Shown here piece after piece: positions 53,650 through 62,212 of a stretch of DNA of 64,000 nucleotides. The notes beneath the pieces are model-generated. The model did not search any database and was not told the origin of the DNA. It was given only the letters and a program-made list of their open reading frames with translations. Each line of letters starts with the position of its first letter. The stretch's first letter is position 1. Location: the NCBI GenBank assembly GCA_045345765.1, contig CP148265.1, positions 62,001 to 126,000 of the forward strand, in the 5' to 3' direction. The stretch comes from JAOARY01 sp045345765. GTDB lineage: Bacteria > Bacillota > Clostridia > Peptostreptococcales > Peptostreptococcaceae. A program made the position numbers and the translations under genes.

Positions 53650-54114
53650 TTAAATTTGTAACGCAACATTTATTTCAAGTGGTATTCCATCTGCCATCAT
53701 TTCTATACATAAAACAGTCTCTGTATTCATCTTAGCTTCAAAACTCTCACCATACATTAAAGTAGGCGTGGATATATTTATATTTATTCCCATTTTTTCA
53801 AAATTAGTACTTGCATTAGCTGTAAGCATATTAGAAAGCTCCGATATTGCACTTTGTGCCATATCATTTAATTCTTCAACAGGCATACCCATCATCATCT
53901 TTGATGCAATTTTTTTAGCACTATCTAATTCCAAACCATAAATAACATTACCTTTAATATCTCCAACTATACCTAGCATAAGTGCTACACCAGAATACTG
54001 TATAGTATTATCTTCTCTAACTCTTACACTATTTCTCTTTACATCTTGAAAACCTAAAACAGGCATAACATTCAAAAAACCTTCTACAAAAGGATTTATA
54101 TATTTTATATCCAC
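53650..54114 (-). CDS. CheX-type chemotaxis phosphatase domain protein
   Basis: 154 residues of the CheC/CheX/FliY fold: YINPFVEGFLNVMPVLGF, GDIKGNVIYGLEL, and AQSAISELSNMLTANAS, which has the catalytic-type Glu-x2-Asn. Would dephosphorylate CheY-P or bind a response regulator. It is read from GTG behind GAGGTGAGGA and overlaps the following upstream gene's stop by 10 bp, so it is coupled with the REC-CheX protein. No kinase cheA or flagellar genes are nearby. Confidence 0.88.
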   Translation of the reverse strand: MDIKYINPFVEGFLNVMPVLGFQDVKRNSVRVREDNTIQYSGVALMLGIVGDIKGNVIYGLELDSAKKIASKMMMGMPVEELNDMAQSAISELSNMLTANASTNFEKMGININISTPTLMYGESFEAKMNTETVLCIEMMADGIPLEINVALQI

Positions 54115-54968
54115 TCGTCCTCACCTCTTTTAAATCCTATATTTATATATATTTCTCCAAAATCTCCATTTACAATTATATTATTTGTTTCTAATTTACT
54201 TTGTGAAATATTTAGGGATTCACCATGAAACATTGCAGGTGGTGCGACTCTAAGCCCATACATCTTATTTTTTTGATTAAGCATTGAACAAGCATTTCCG
54301 GATATAATATTTGCAAATTCGGCTATAACAACCATACTTTCTTTTTTATCCTTAGGTTCTCTTCTCAACATCGCTGCTGCTATTTTATCTCCAGTTTCTT
54401 TTGAAACATCCATTATCATCCTACCTGAATACTTACCTATTATTCCAATAACTGTAGATATACCCCTCGATGCGTGATTAAATGCAGTTTTTTCTGTTTC
54501 CGTACTTTCTGGTGTAAGCTTAAAAATTCTTTGAATATTAGATATTAAAGCCTCTTTAAAAGCATCTACATAAACATCTTCTAACTCTTCTAATAATTCT
54601 TCTCCCACCACCAATTGCTTAACCTTAGAAACCAATTGTTCTGGATCAACAGGCTTTTGTATAAAGGAAGATATATTACTCATCTTGGCTCTTTTTAACA
54701 TTTCATCATCCATCATAGAACTTATCATTATAATTCTTATATGGGAATTCACTCTATGAATTTCTTGGCTACATTGAAAACCATCTCCACCTAAAATTGC
54801 CATATCCATAGTAACTAAATTAGGTTCTAAATCAATTGATTTTTGGACTGCTTCCTTAACACTTCCAGCTTCTCCCACGACCTCGAAGCCAGCTTTTTCT
54901 AAAATATCTTTTATATAAGTTCTATAAAATGAAGAATCATCAACAATTAATATTTTTGCCTCTTTCAA
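54105..54968 (-). CDS. REC-CheX fusion response regulator
   Basis: 287 residues. N-terminal REC domain (about 1-120) KILIVDDSSFYRTYIKDIL with Asp pair, phosphoacceptor in PNLVTMDMAILGGDG, and Lys in IQKPVDPEQLV; C-terminal CheX/CheC-type domain (about 135-285) with VIGIIGKYSGRMIMDVS and VIAEFANIISGNACSML (Glu-x2-Asn pair). The start is a TTG behind AAGGTG; the longer frame's start lies upstream of that ribosome site. Together with the CheX gene it may set the lifetime of a phosphorylated regulator. Confidence 0.88.
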   Translation of the reverse strand: MKEAKILIVDDSSFYRTYIKDILEKAGFEVVGEAGSVKEAVQKSIDLEPNLVTMDMAILGGDGFQCSQEIHRVNSHIRIIMISSMMDDEMLKRAKMSNISSFIQKPVDPEQLVSKVKQLVVGEELLEELEDVYVDAFKEALISNIQRIFKLTPESTETEKTAFNHASRGISTVIGIIGKYSGRMIMDVSKETGDKIAAAMLRREPKDKKESMVVIAEFANIISGNACSMLNQKNKMYGLRVAPPAMFHGESLNISQSKLETNNIIVNGDFGEIYINIGFKRGEDEWI

Positions 54969-55112
54969 AATGGTCACCTTCTTTATCAATTTATTTTTTA
55001 ATAAAATATAGTCTATAGTATATAAATTCTTATACCCTTATATATATGACTAAATCAATTTAAAATAGAAAATATAGCAAAACTTATTTAATTTTTTTAT
55101 GATTCTAAGCGC

Positions 55113-55160
55113 AAAAAAATGTCTATATAAATTATTTGTAATTTATATAGACATTTTTTA
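55113..55160 (-). terminator. Terminator after acetate transporter
   Basis: AAATGTCTATATAAATTA pairs with TAATTTATATAGACATTT across TTTG; T-run on the minus strand (55113-55118). Confidence 0.88.
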
Positions 55161-55194
55161 GAAATACTTATTGTTAAATTATAAATATTTAAAT

Positions 55195-55794
55195 TTACTT
55201 AAAAATTCCAAATGGCTTTCCAATTGGTAAAAATTCTTTATTAAAATGCTTATTTAATACAACAGCTGCTGAATTATAAAAAGCTAACATTGAAATTATA
55301 ATTTCTGAATATGCAGCTAAACTATGCATTGAATGCTCCATAATTCCAAAAGTCGAAAAAGCAAGTCCTATAAATAGAAAATCTATAAATAAAAATATTA
55401 AAAATAATACTTTATTAGTTTCCATAGCTCCAATAGTCATAAATGCAGAAAATATTAAATAACCCACAAATGCAAAACCTAATTGTCTTACATCTGCATT
55501 AGCTTTCATACCTTCTCCAAATACACCCAGATTAATCATCCAAGTCATAGCAACACCCATCCAGAAGAATGCATATCCTCCAAATGCTGTAGCTCCAAAT
55601 ATATTATCTTTTTTAGCATCATTAATACATGCAAATAATTGTGCAAAACTCCCTAAAAATATCGCCCATGGTATAATAAGTGAAACACCTGATGTTAAAC
55701 CTAACTTTGCTGATGATGCTACTAAAGTAACCATTGCAAGACCAAATAAACCTAAAGCTGATGGGTCTGCAACTACAATCTTTCTTTCTTCCAT
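55195..55794 (-). CDS. Acetate uptake transporter (SatP/YaaH family)
   Basis: 199 residues with six membrane segments, GPR1/FUN34/YaaH family. The N-terminal signature is DPSALGLFGLAMVTLVAS, equivalent to the NPxPLGLxGF block of SatP, and GVAMTWMINLGVFGE, LAAYSEIIISMLAFYNSAAVVLN complete the pattern. Transports acetate or succinate with protons. Ribosome site AGGAGG; single-gene unit. The upstream region shows no riboswitch. Confidence 0.88.
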   Translation of the reverse strand: MEERKIVVADPSALGLFGLAMVTLVASSAKLGLTSGVSLIIPWAIFLGSFAQLFACINDAKKDNIFGATAFGGYAFFWMGVAMTWMINLGVFGEGMKANADVRQLGFAFVGYLIFSAFMTIGAMETNKVLFLIFLFIDFLFIGLAFSTFGIMEHSMHSLAAYSEIIISMLAFYNSAAVVLNKHFNKEFLPIGKPFGIFK

Positions 55795-56000
55795 AAAATC
55801 CTCCTTAAAAAATTACAAAAATTTCATAATAAAAATTAATAAATACTTACATAGTATATCAAAAAAATAATTTTAATTCAATATTTTATTTTTTTAATTT
55901 GATATTTAACGCCATATAGTCTAATATATTATTATAGTTATATTTGGTCATTAATTTCAATTACTATTAAAGAATACTAACATGGAGATGATGTAATACT

Positions 56001-58319
56001 ATGAAAAAATGCTCTATTTGCAAAAAAAACATAGCAGTTATGTACAATATGAAAATTGAAAATGGTAATACCAAAATGGAGGGTATTTGCCTTGAATGTG
56101 CTGCTAAAATGGGAATTCCCGTTAAAGATCAACTTATGAAACAATTATCTTTAGATTCTGAAGATATGGAAAATATAAGCGAACAAATGAAAGATATGTT
56201 TGATGGGATGAATATGGATGACCTTTTAAATATGTCTAACTCTTTTGAAGAAACTGATTCTATTGAACAGATGAATGATGAAATAGAAATAGATGAAAAT
56301 AAGGATAAGGAAGAAATATCTGAAAATGATTTTCAAGAATTTGATTTTAAAAACGATTCTCCTTTTAAAAAAATCTTTTCTAAAACTTCATCTAAAAAGA
56401 AGAGTAAAAAATTAAAAACATTATATAAATATGCGACTAATCTTACAAAAAAAGCTTTGGATAATGAAATTGATAATATAATAGGAAGAGAAGATGAAAT
56501 ACAAAGAGTTATTCAAATCTTAAATAGAAGAAATAAAAATAATCCAGTACTATTAGGAGAACCTGGTGTTGGTAAAACAGCTATAGCTGAAGGTCTAGCC
56601 CTTAAAATAGCTACTAAAGAAGTTCCAAGCAAATTATATGATAAAGAAGTATTTTTACTTGATTTAACCGCTATTGTTGCAGGAACACAATTTAGAGGAC
56701 AGTTCGAAGGCAGAATGAAAGGGATAATAGAGGAAGTTAAACAAGCAAAAAATATTATTCTTATAATAGACGAAATTCATAATATCATGGGTGCTGGAGA
56801 AGTCCACGGTGGCGTTATGAATGCTGCTAATATTTTAAAACCAGCTCTTTCTAAAGGCGAAGTTCAAATACTCGGTGCTACAACTAAAGATGAGTATAGA
56901 AAGCATATAGAAAAAGATAAAGCATTGGAAAGAAGATTTCAACCTATAATTGTTGATGAACCAAATATTTCAGATTCTATAAAGATACTTTCTGGTATAA
57001 AAAATTATTATGAAAATCATCATAAAGTAAATATAGATGAAGACATAATAAACTCATCGGTAGTTCTTTCAAACAGATATATAACTGAAAGATATTTACC
57101 TGATAAAGCGATAGATCTTATAGATGAGGCTTCTTCTAAACTAAATCTGATGTTTTATAAAAAAGAAAATAATGATAAATATCTAGTTGAAAAAATAGAC
57201 CAAATAAACGATCAAATAGAAAATTTATCTCTATCAAATGATTATGAAGAAATAGCTAAATTAAAAATGAAAAAATTAAAATTAGAAGAACAATTAGAAG
57301 AATTAAACGACAGAAGAAACTGGCCTAAGCTGACTAAAGATGATATAGCTCAAGTTATAGAAGATTGGACTAAGATACCAGTCAAAACTATTACAAAGGA
57401 AGAAGCTTCTAAACTTATACATTTAGAAGATAATCTTCATAAATCAATTATTGGACAAAATGAAGCTATAAAAAGTCTATCTCGAACAGTTAGAAGAAAT
57501 AGAGCTGGCTTTAAAAATATAAAAAGACCTTCTTCATTTATTTTTTCTGGACCAACAGGAGTTGGTAAAACAGCAACTGTAAAAGCTCTAGCTAAAGAAG
57601 TTTTTGGAAGTGAAGAAAATTTAATAAGAGTAGATATGTCTGAATATATGGAAAAGCATTCAGTTTCTAAACTTATTGGTTCTCCTCCAGGATATGTTGG
57701 TTTTGATGATGCTGGACAATTAACTGAAAAAATAAGAAGAAATCCTTATAGTGTAGTTTTATTTGATGAAATTGAAAAAGCACATCCAGATGTTTTTAAT
57801 ATGTTACTTCAAATTTTAGATGATGGTATATTAACTGATAGTCAAGGAAAAAATATATCATTTAAAAATACTATTATTGTATTAACTTCAAACGCAGGAA
57901 GTAGTTCTAACACCTCTATAGGCTTTAACTCAAATGAATATGAAGCTTTAGAAGAAAAAACATCAACTGCATTAAAAGAATTATTTAGACCTGAATTTTT
58001 AAACAGAATAGATGAAATAATTACTTTTAGACCTCTTGAAAAAGATGAACTATTTAGTATTATTGATTTGATGTTAAAAGATGTCCAAGATGAAGCCTTA
58101 GATAAAAATATCAAAATTAGTTATACCGCTAATTTAAAGGAATTTATATTTAAAAAAGGATTCGATCAAAAATATGGTGCTAGACCTTTAAGACGTGCTA
58201 TACAAAAATATATAGAAGATGAATTAGCTGAAGAATATTTAATTGGAAATATAAATGAAAATCAAGATATAAATATTGATTATATCAACGATAATGTAAA
58301 AATTACAGTAAAAAATTAA
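56001..58319 (+). CDS. clpE: ClpE-type ATP-dependent unfoldase
   Basis: 772 residues. An N-terminal zinc finger (Cys4, Cys7, Cys30, Cys33), an acidic linker (70-120), AAA module 1 (about 150-390) with GEPGVGKTA, a UVR-like coiled segment (about 410-440), and AAA module 2 (about 470-740) with GPTGVGKTA and the ClpP-type C-terminal D2-small domain. The zinc finger is the hallmark of ClpE rather than ClpC. Feeds proteins to ClpP under stress. No McsA/McsB or CtsR gene is next to it. Ribosome site weak (GGAGATGATG). Confidence 0.93.
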   Translation: MKKCSICKKNIAVMYNMKIENGNTKMEGICLECAAKMGIPVKDQLMKQLSLDSEDMENISEQMKDMFDGMNMDDLLNMSNSFEETDSIEQMNDEIEIDENKDKEEISENDFQEFDFKNDSPFKKIFSKTSSKKKSKKLKTLYKYATNLTKKALDNEIDNIIGREDEIQRVIQILNRRNKNNPVLLGEPGVGKTAIAEGLALKIATKEVPSKLYDKEVFLLDLTAIVAGTQFRGQFEGRMKGIIEEVKQAKNIILIIDEIHNIMGAGEVHGGVMNAANILKPALSKGEVQILGATTKDEYRKHIEKDKALERRFQPIIVDEPNISDSIKILSGIKNYYENHHKVNIDEDIINSSVVLSNRYITERYLPDKAIDLIDEASSKLNLMFYKKENNDKYLVEKIDQINDQIENLSLSNDYEEIAKLKMKKLKLEEQLEELNDRRNWPKLTKDDIAQVIEDWTKIPVKTITKEEASKLIHLEDNLHKSIIGQNEAIKSLSRTVRRNRAGFKNIKRPSSFIFSGPTGVGKTATVKALAKEVFGSEENLIRVDMSEYMEKHSVSKLIGSPPGYVGFDDAGQLTEKIRRNPYSVVLFDEIEKAHPDVFNMLLQILDDGILTDSQGKNISFKNTIIVLTSNAGSSSNTSIGFNSNEYEALEEKTSTALKELFRPEFLNRIDEIITFRPLEKDELFSIIDLMLKDVQDEALDKNIKISYTANLKEFIFKKGFDQKYGARPLRRAIQKYIEDELAEEYLIGNINENQDINIDYINDNVKITVKN

Positions 58320-58321
58320 AC

Positions 58322-58372
58322 TAAAAAAACCTAATGATAAGAATTAATTCTTATCATTAGGTTTTTTTTATT
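58322..58372 (+). terminator. Terminator after clpE
   Basis: AAACCTAATGATAAGAATTAATTCTTATCATTAGGTTT, a perfect 17-bp-plus inverted repeat, with eight T after it. Confidence 0.9.
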
Positions 58373-58416
58373 TATTAACAAATTATTAAGTTTATATAAA
58401 ATATAATTAATAAATA

Positions 58417-58445
58417 TTGTTTATGAACTAATATTCATATAAAAT
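58417..58445 (+). promoter_or_regulatory. Predicted TetR-MATE promoter
   Basis: TTGTTT (58417-58422) and TAAAAT (58440-58445) are 17 bp apart; the first operator occupies exactly the spacer. Confidence 0.65.
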
Positions 58446-58472
58446 ATAAATATAAAATGAATCAAAGTTCAT
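58423..58472 (+). promoter_or_regulatory. Two predicted TetR operators
   Basis: ATGAA-N6-TTCAT at 58423-58438 and again at 58457-58472, identical arms with different 6-bp spacers, 34 bp centre to centre (about three helical turns). The first fills the -35/-10 spacer, the second covers the start-site region. This is a typical autoregulation layout for the TetR gene that follows. Confidence 0.75.
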
Positions 58473-58484
58473 AAAGGAGGACTT

Positions 58485-59051
58485 ATGCCAAAAATAATAA
58501 AAGATTTAGAAGAAAAAATATATCGAAATGCCTTTTCATTATTTTGTGAAAAAGGATATAAAAAAACTAGTATGAAAGACATCAGCAAAAAAACGAATAT
58601 CGCAGTAGGTACTTTGTACAATTACTATAATAGTAAAGAAAATTTATTCTTTGAAATACTAAAGGAAAGTTGGATTAATACATTTAAAACGTTAGATGTG
58701 ATATTAGAAAATGAAGATATTATTGATAAAAAAATAAAAGAATTTTTTAAAACATTATTTTTAGAATTAAAAAATAGAAGAGGTCTTGGTAAAGAACTTT
58801 TTGAATTCAATGTAATCAAAAAAGAAGATATGGATAATTTAAATAAAAAAATAATAGATTTGACTCTTTTATTAATCGATAAAAAAGAAAAATGTAATTA
58901 TAAATTTTTGCTCTTGGAGGAACAAAAATTATATTTTGTTAAAAGCATATTAATATCAGCACTGCATCTTTCGTTAGAAGAGGAAAATTTAGAAAATATA
59001 TTAGATTATTTAGTTGATATATTTAACATTTCATTTAAGGAGGTTCTTTAA
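58485..59051 (+). CDS. TetR-family transcriptional repressor
   Basis: 188 residues. The N-terminal HTH (about 14-60) contains FSLFCEKGYKKTSMKDISKKTNIAVGTLYNYYNSKENLFFEIL; the rest is the variable ligand-binding helical domain. Ribosome site AAGGAGG. The stop overlaps the start of the MATE exporter gene by one base, so the two are coupled. Likely represses its own operon until a drug or metabolite binds. Confidence 0.92.
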   Translation: MPKIIKDLEEKIYRNAFSLFCEKGYKKTSMKDISKKTNIAVGTLYNYYNSKENLFFEILKESWINTFKTLDVILENEDIIDKKIKEFFKTLFLELKNRRGLGKELFEFNVIKKEDMDNLNKKIIDLTLLLIDKKEKCNYKFLLLEEQKLYFVKSILISALHLSLEEENLENILDYLVDIFNISFKEVL

Positions 59052-60403
59052 TGATTAAAAAAGAAAAATTAGACTTGGGTAAAAATAATATAAATTCATT
59101 ACTATTACAACTTTCTATTCCTGCTATAACTGCAATGCTTGTAAATGCAATCTATAATCTTGTTGACACATTATTTGTTGGAATGTTAAATAACACAAAT
59201 GCCATGGGAGCAATATCTGTTGCATTTCCACTTTTTATATTAATTGCAGCTATCGGTCAGATGATAGGAATTGGTTCCTCATCATTGATTTCAAGATTTT
59301 TGGGTGAAAAAAATAATAAAAATGCAAATAACGTCGCTACACATTCACTAATTAGTGGTGCTTTAATCTCAATAATTTTCACATTTATTATAATGTTTAA
59401 TTTAAACTCCATATTAAAATTATTTGGAGCTACAAGTAATATAGTACTATATGCTTATGACTATTCAAAAATACTTGTTCTTTTATCATTTTTTAATATC
59501 ATGAATATGATTTTAAATAATATGATTAGAGCTGAAGGAAATTCCAAGTACAGCATGATAGGAATAATTTTAGGTGCATTACTTAATATAATATTAGATC
59601 CAATATTTATTTTCACACTTGATTATGGAATAAAAGGTGCAGCTTTAGCAACTGGAATTTCTCAAATAGTATCATTTTTATTTTTAATTTCTTATTACAT
59701 GAAAAAGAAATCCATAGTAAAAATAAATATAAAAGATTTTAATATTGATAAAAATATACTATCTAATATTTTTAAAATTGGATCTGCAAGTTTTTGTAGA
59801 CAAGGATTATCAAGTTTATCTTTAGGTCTTATAAATTACCAAGCTTCATTATATTCTGAGGCAGCTGTTGCTTCAATAGGTATTTGTTTAAGAGTTATAT
59901 CAATAGCTTTATACGTGATACTTGGATTCAATCAAGGTTTTTCACCTATAGTAGGATTTAACTATGGTGCAAAAAAGTTTGAAAGAGTTAATGAAACTTT
60001 AAATCTTTCTATAAAATATACATCTATTTTTAGTATTTTCATGACAATAGTATTTTTTATTTTTTCCAAGCAAATAATATCACTATTTTCAAATGATTTA
60101 GAAGTTTTAAAAATAGGTGCAATAACATTAAAAACTTTTGGTTTATTATTTGCCTTTACTGGTTATCAACAAGTTTATTCTGTACTATTTCAAGCACTTA
60201 GTGAAAATAAAAAAGCTATGATTTTATCATTATCAAGACAAGGAATATTCTTATTACCTGCAATCTTAATACTACCAAAATACTTTGGATTATTTGGAGT
60301 TATATTTGCTCAACCAGTTGCTGATTTTTTAACTATAATATTAACTTATGTACTTTCTAAAGACTTTCATAAAAATTTTGATAAAAAAATAAAAGCCGCA
60401 TAA
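59051..60403 (+). CDS. MATE-family efflux transporter
   Basis: 450 residues, twelve membrane segments of the MATE fold: IPAITAMLVNAIYNLVDTLFVGML, AIGQMIGIGSSSLISRFLGEK, NNMIRAEGNSKYSM and ILGFNQGFSPIVGFNYGAKKFERV. Exports cationic drugs or metabolites using Na+ or H+. Overlaps the preceding TetR gene by one base (TTAATG) and should be induced by its ligand. Substrates cannot be read. The stop codon lies in the loop of the terminator. Confidence 0.93.
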   Translation: MIKKEKLDLGKNNINSLLLQLSIPAITAMLVNAIYNLVDTLFVGMLNNTNAMGAISVAFPLFILIAAIGQMIGIGSSSLISRFLGEKNNKNANNVATHSLISGALISIIFTFIIMFNLNSILKLFGATSNIVLYAYDYSKILVLLSFFNIMNMILNNMIRAEGNSKYSMIGIILGALLNIILDPIFIFTLDYGIKGAALATGISQIVSFLFLISYYMKKKSIVKINIKDFNIDKNILSNIFKIGSASFCRQGLSSLSLGLINYQASLYSEAAVASIGICLRVISIALYVILGFNQGFSPIVGFNYGAKKFERVNETLNLSIKYTSIFSIFMTIVFFIFSKQIISLFSNDLEVLKIGAITLKTFGLLFAFTGYQQVYSVLFQALSENKKAMILSLSRQGIFLLPAILILPKYFGLFGVIFAQPVADFLTIILTYVLSKDFHKNFDKKIKAA

Positions 60404-60421
60404 TGCGACTTTTATTTTTTT
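60390..60421 (+). terminator. Terminator overlapping MATE stop
   Basis: AAAAG-C-CGCA and TGCG-A-CTTTT pair around the TAA stop, followed by a T-run. The same run can help the converging ilvE transcript. Confidence 0.75.
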
Positions 60422-60424
60422 TTA

Positions 60425-61447
60425 TTAAACTTCGTAAATCCAACCTTCAGGAGCTTTAACATCTCCAAATTGAATTCCATATAAAGTATCATATAATTTT
60501 TTAGTAACTGGTCCAACTTCAGTTTCACTATGGAAAACATGTAAGTTACCTTTATGCTCAATTCCTCCAATTGGAGTTATAACAGCAGCAGTACCACAAG
60601 CACCAGCTTCTTTAAATTCATCTAAATTATCTACTAAAACATCTCTTTCTAAAACTTCTAATTTTAAATACTCTTTAGCAATGTGCATTAAAGAATATTT
60701 AGTTATACTTGGTAATATAGACTCAGATAATGGAGTTATAAACTTATCATCCTTTGTTATACCAAAGAAATTCGCTGCTCCAACTTCTTCAATCTTAGTA
60801 TGTGTTGCAGGATCTAAGTATATACAATCTGCAAAACCTTTCTTAACAGCCGCTTCATGCGGTCTTAAACTACCAGCGTAGTTTCCACCAACTTTAGCTT
60901 TACCTGTACCCATAGGTGCAGCTCTATCAAAATCAGTAGTTGTAAAGTTAACTGGTGCCATTCCGCCCTTGAAATAAGGTCCTACTGGTACACAGAATAT
61001 TGCAAATATAAATTCTGGTGCAGGCTTAACTCCTAAATTATCTCCAACACCTATTACAAAAGGTCTTAAATATAAAGTAGCTCCAGAACCATATGGTGGT
61101 ACAAAATGTTCATTTGCTTTTACAACTTGTTTACAAGCATCTATAAACTTTTCAACTGGTACTTCTGGCATCATAACTCTTTCACAACTTCTATTTAGTC
61201 TCTTACCATTTTCATCTGGTCTAAAAAGTTGTATTTTATTATCTTTAGTTCTATAAGCTTTTAATCCTTCAAAACATTGTTGTCCATAATGTAATGCAGT
61301 AGAAGCTTCACTTATATGAAGAACATTATCCTCTGTTAATTGTCCATCATCCCATTTTCCATCTTTCCATCTAGAAATATATCTAAAATCTGTTTTCATA
61401 TACGAAAAACTTAAATTACTCCAATCAATATCTACTTTCTTTTCCAT
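60425..61447 (-). CDS. ilvE: Branched-chain amino acid aminotransferase
   Basis: Last step of Leu/Ile/Val synthesis and first step of their breakdown; PLP enzyme, 340 residues. ALHYGQQCFEGLKAYR, LYLRPFVIG, PLP Lys185 in KAKVGGNYAGS, and EEVGAANFFGI plus GTAAVITPIGGI are diagnostic. Length and order match the class IV IlvE of Gram-positives (type II). No ilv/leu genes are nearby. Ribosome site GAGGTG. A possible CodY box lies in its leader. Confidence 0.95.
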   Translation of the reverse strand: MEKKVDIDWSNLSFSYMKTDFRYISRWKDGKWDDGQLTEDNVLHISEASTALHYGQQCFEGLKAYRTKDNKIQLFRPDENGKRLNRSCERVMMPEVPVEKFIDACKQVVKANEHFVPPYGSGATLYLRPFVIGVGDNLGVKPAPEFIFAIFCVPVGPYFKGGMAPVNFTTTDFDRAAPMGTGKAKVGGNYAGSLRPHEAAVKKGFADCIYLDPATHTKIEEVGAANFFGITKDDKFITPLSESILPSITKYSLMHIAKEYLKLEVLERDVLVDNLDEFKEAGACGTAAVITPIGGIEHKGNLHVFHSETEVGPVTKKLYDTLYGIQFGDVKAPEGWIYEV

Positions 61448-61565
61448 CCTATATACACCTCACTAATATGTATTTTATTTAAAACAAAGTTTGATTAGCC
61501 TTTACAATAATCAGTATATCATATTATAAAAATAATTTCTCATGTATATACTTACAAACATTCTT

Positions 61566-61580
61566 AATTTTCAGACTAAT
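61566..61580 (-). promoter_or_regulatory. Candidate CodY box in the ilvE leader
   Basis: On the minus strand ATTAGTCTGAAAATT matches 12 of 15 bases of the CodY consensus AATTTTCWGAAAATT. It lies about 15-30 bp downstream of the predicted promoter start, where a bound repressor would block elongation. Confidence 0.4.
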
Positions 61581-61594
61581 AACCTTATAAATCA

Positions 61595-61622
61595 ATTATA
61601 CTCACATTTTGATTTTTAGCAA
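61595..61622 (-). promoter_or_regulatory. Predicted ilvE promoter
   Basis: TTGCTA (61617-61622), 16-bp spacer, TATAAT (61595-61600) on the minus strand, about 150 bp before the ATG. The rest of the 310-bp region 61448-61757 shows no riboswitch and no T-box. Confidence 0.6.
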
Positions 61623-61757
61623 GGCAGGTAAACATTTTCCTAAAAAAGAAATATATTTTTTAATTAAATATTTTAATAATTTAAACTTCTTCTTAATCTT
61701 TAATAAAATTATATATTAATATATAATTATTATATACTAAATAATAGGAGTGATTGT

Positions 61758-62177
61758 ATGGATTACAGAGCATCTAATAATAAAATAGTACTAAGAATTG
61801 ATAAAGGAGAAGAAATTGTAACCACTTTAAATAGTTTATGTAGCAAATTAAATATAAAAACTGCATTTATTTCAGGTATAGGAGCATGTGATAGAGGTAC
61901 AATTGGCTTTTTAGATTTACAAACAAAAGAATATTTAAAATATGAATTTGAAGAAGAATTCGAAATAACTAGTTTAATTGGAAATATTACAAGAAAAGAT
62001 GAAAAACCTTATATACATCTTCATATCAATTTATCTAATAAGGATATGCAAACATTTGGTGGGCATTTAAATAAAGCTTATATAAGTGCTACTTGCGAAA
62101 TTTTAATAGATATAATAGATATTGATGTAGACAGACAAATAGATGAAGATTTAAATCTAAATATTTTTAAATTCTAA
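61758..62177 (+). CDS. PPC/DUF296 domain protein
   Basis: 139 residues of the PPC (plants and prokaryotes conserved) fold: LRIDKGEEIVTTLNSLCSKLNIKTAFISGIGACDRGTIGFLD, then PYIHLHINLSNKDMQTFGGHLNKAYISATCEILI, with metal- or ligand-type HLHINL and GGHL histidines. In plants the fold occurs in AT-hook DNA-binding proteins; the bacterial role is unknown. Ribosome site AGGAGTG. Single-gene unit with its own terminator. Confidence 0.85.
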   Translation: MDYRASNNKIVLRIDKGEEIVTTLNSLCSKLNIKTAFISGIGACDRGTIGFLDLQTKEYLKYEFEEEFEITSLIGNITRKDEKPYIHLHINLSNKDMQTFGGHLNKAYISATCEILIDIIDIDVDRQIDEDLNLNIFKF

Positions 62178-62212
62178 AAAAAGATGAGCCAAAGCTCATC
62201 TTTTTTTATTTA
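62178..62212 (+). terminator. Bidirectional terminator, PPC / chemoreceptor
   Basis: AAAAGATGAGC-CAAA-GCTCATCTTTT with T-runs on both strands; the stop of the converging chemoreceptor lies at its edge. Confidence 0.88.

Noticed and set aside
55921..55990. Possible CtsR site before clpE (TTTGGTCATTAA)
   Set aside because: Only one imperfect half-site is present; the direct tandem repeat needed for CtsR is absent.
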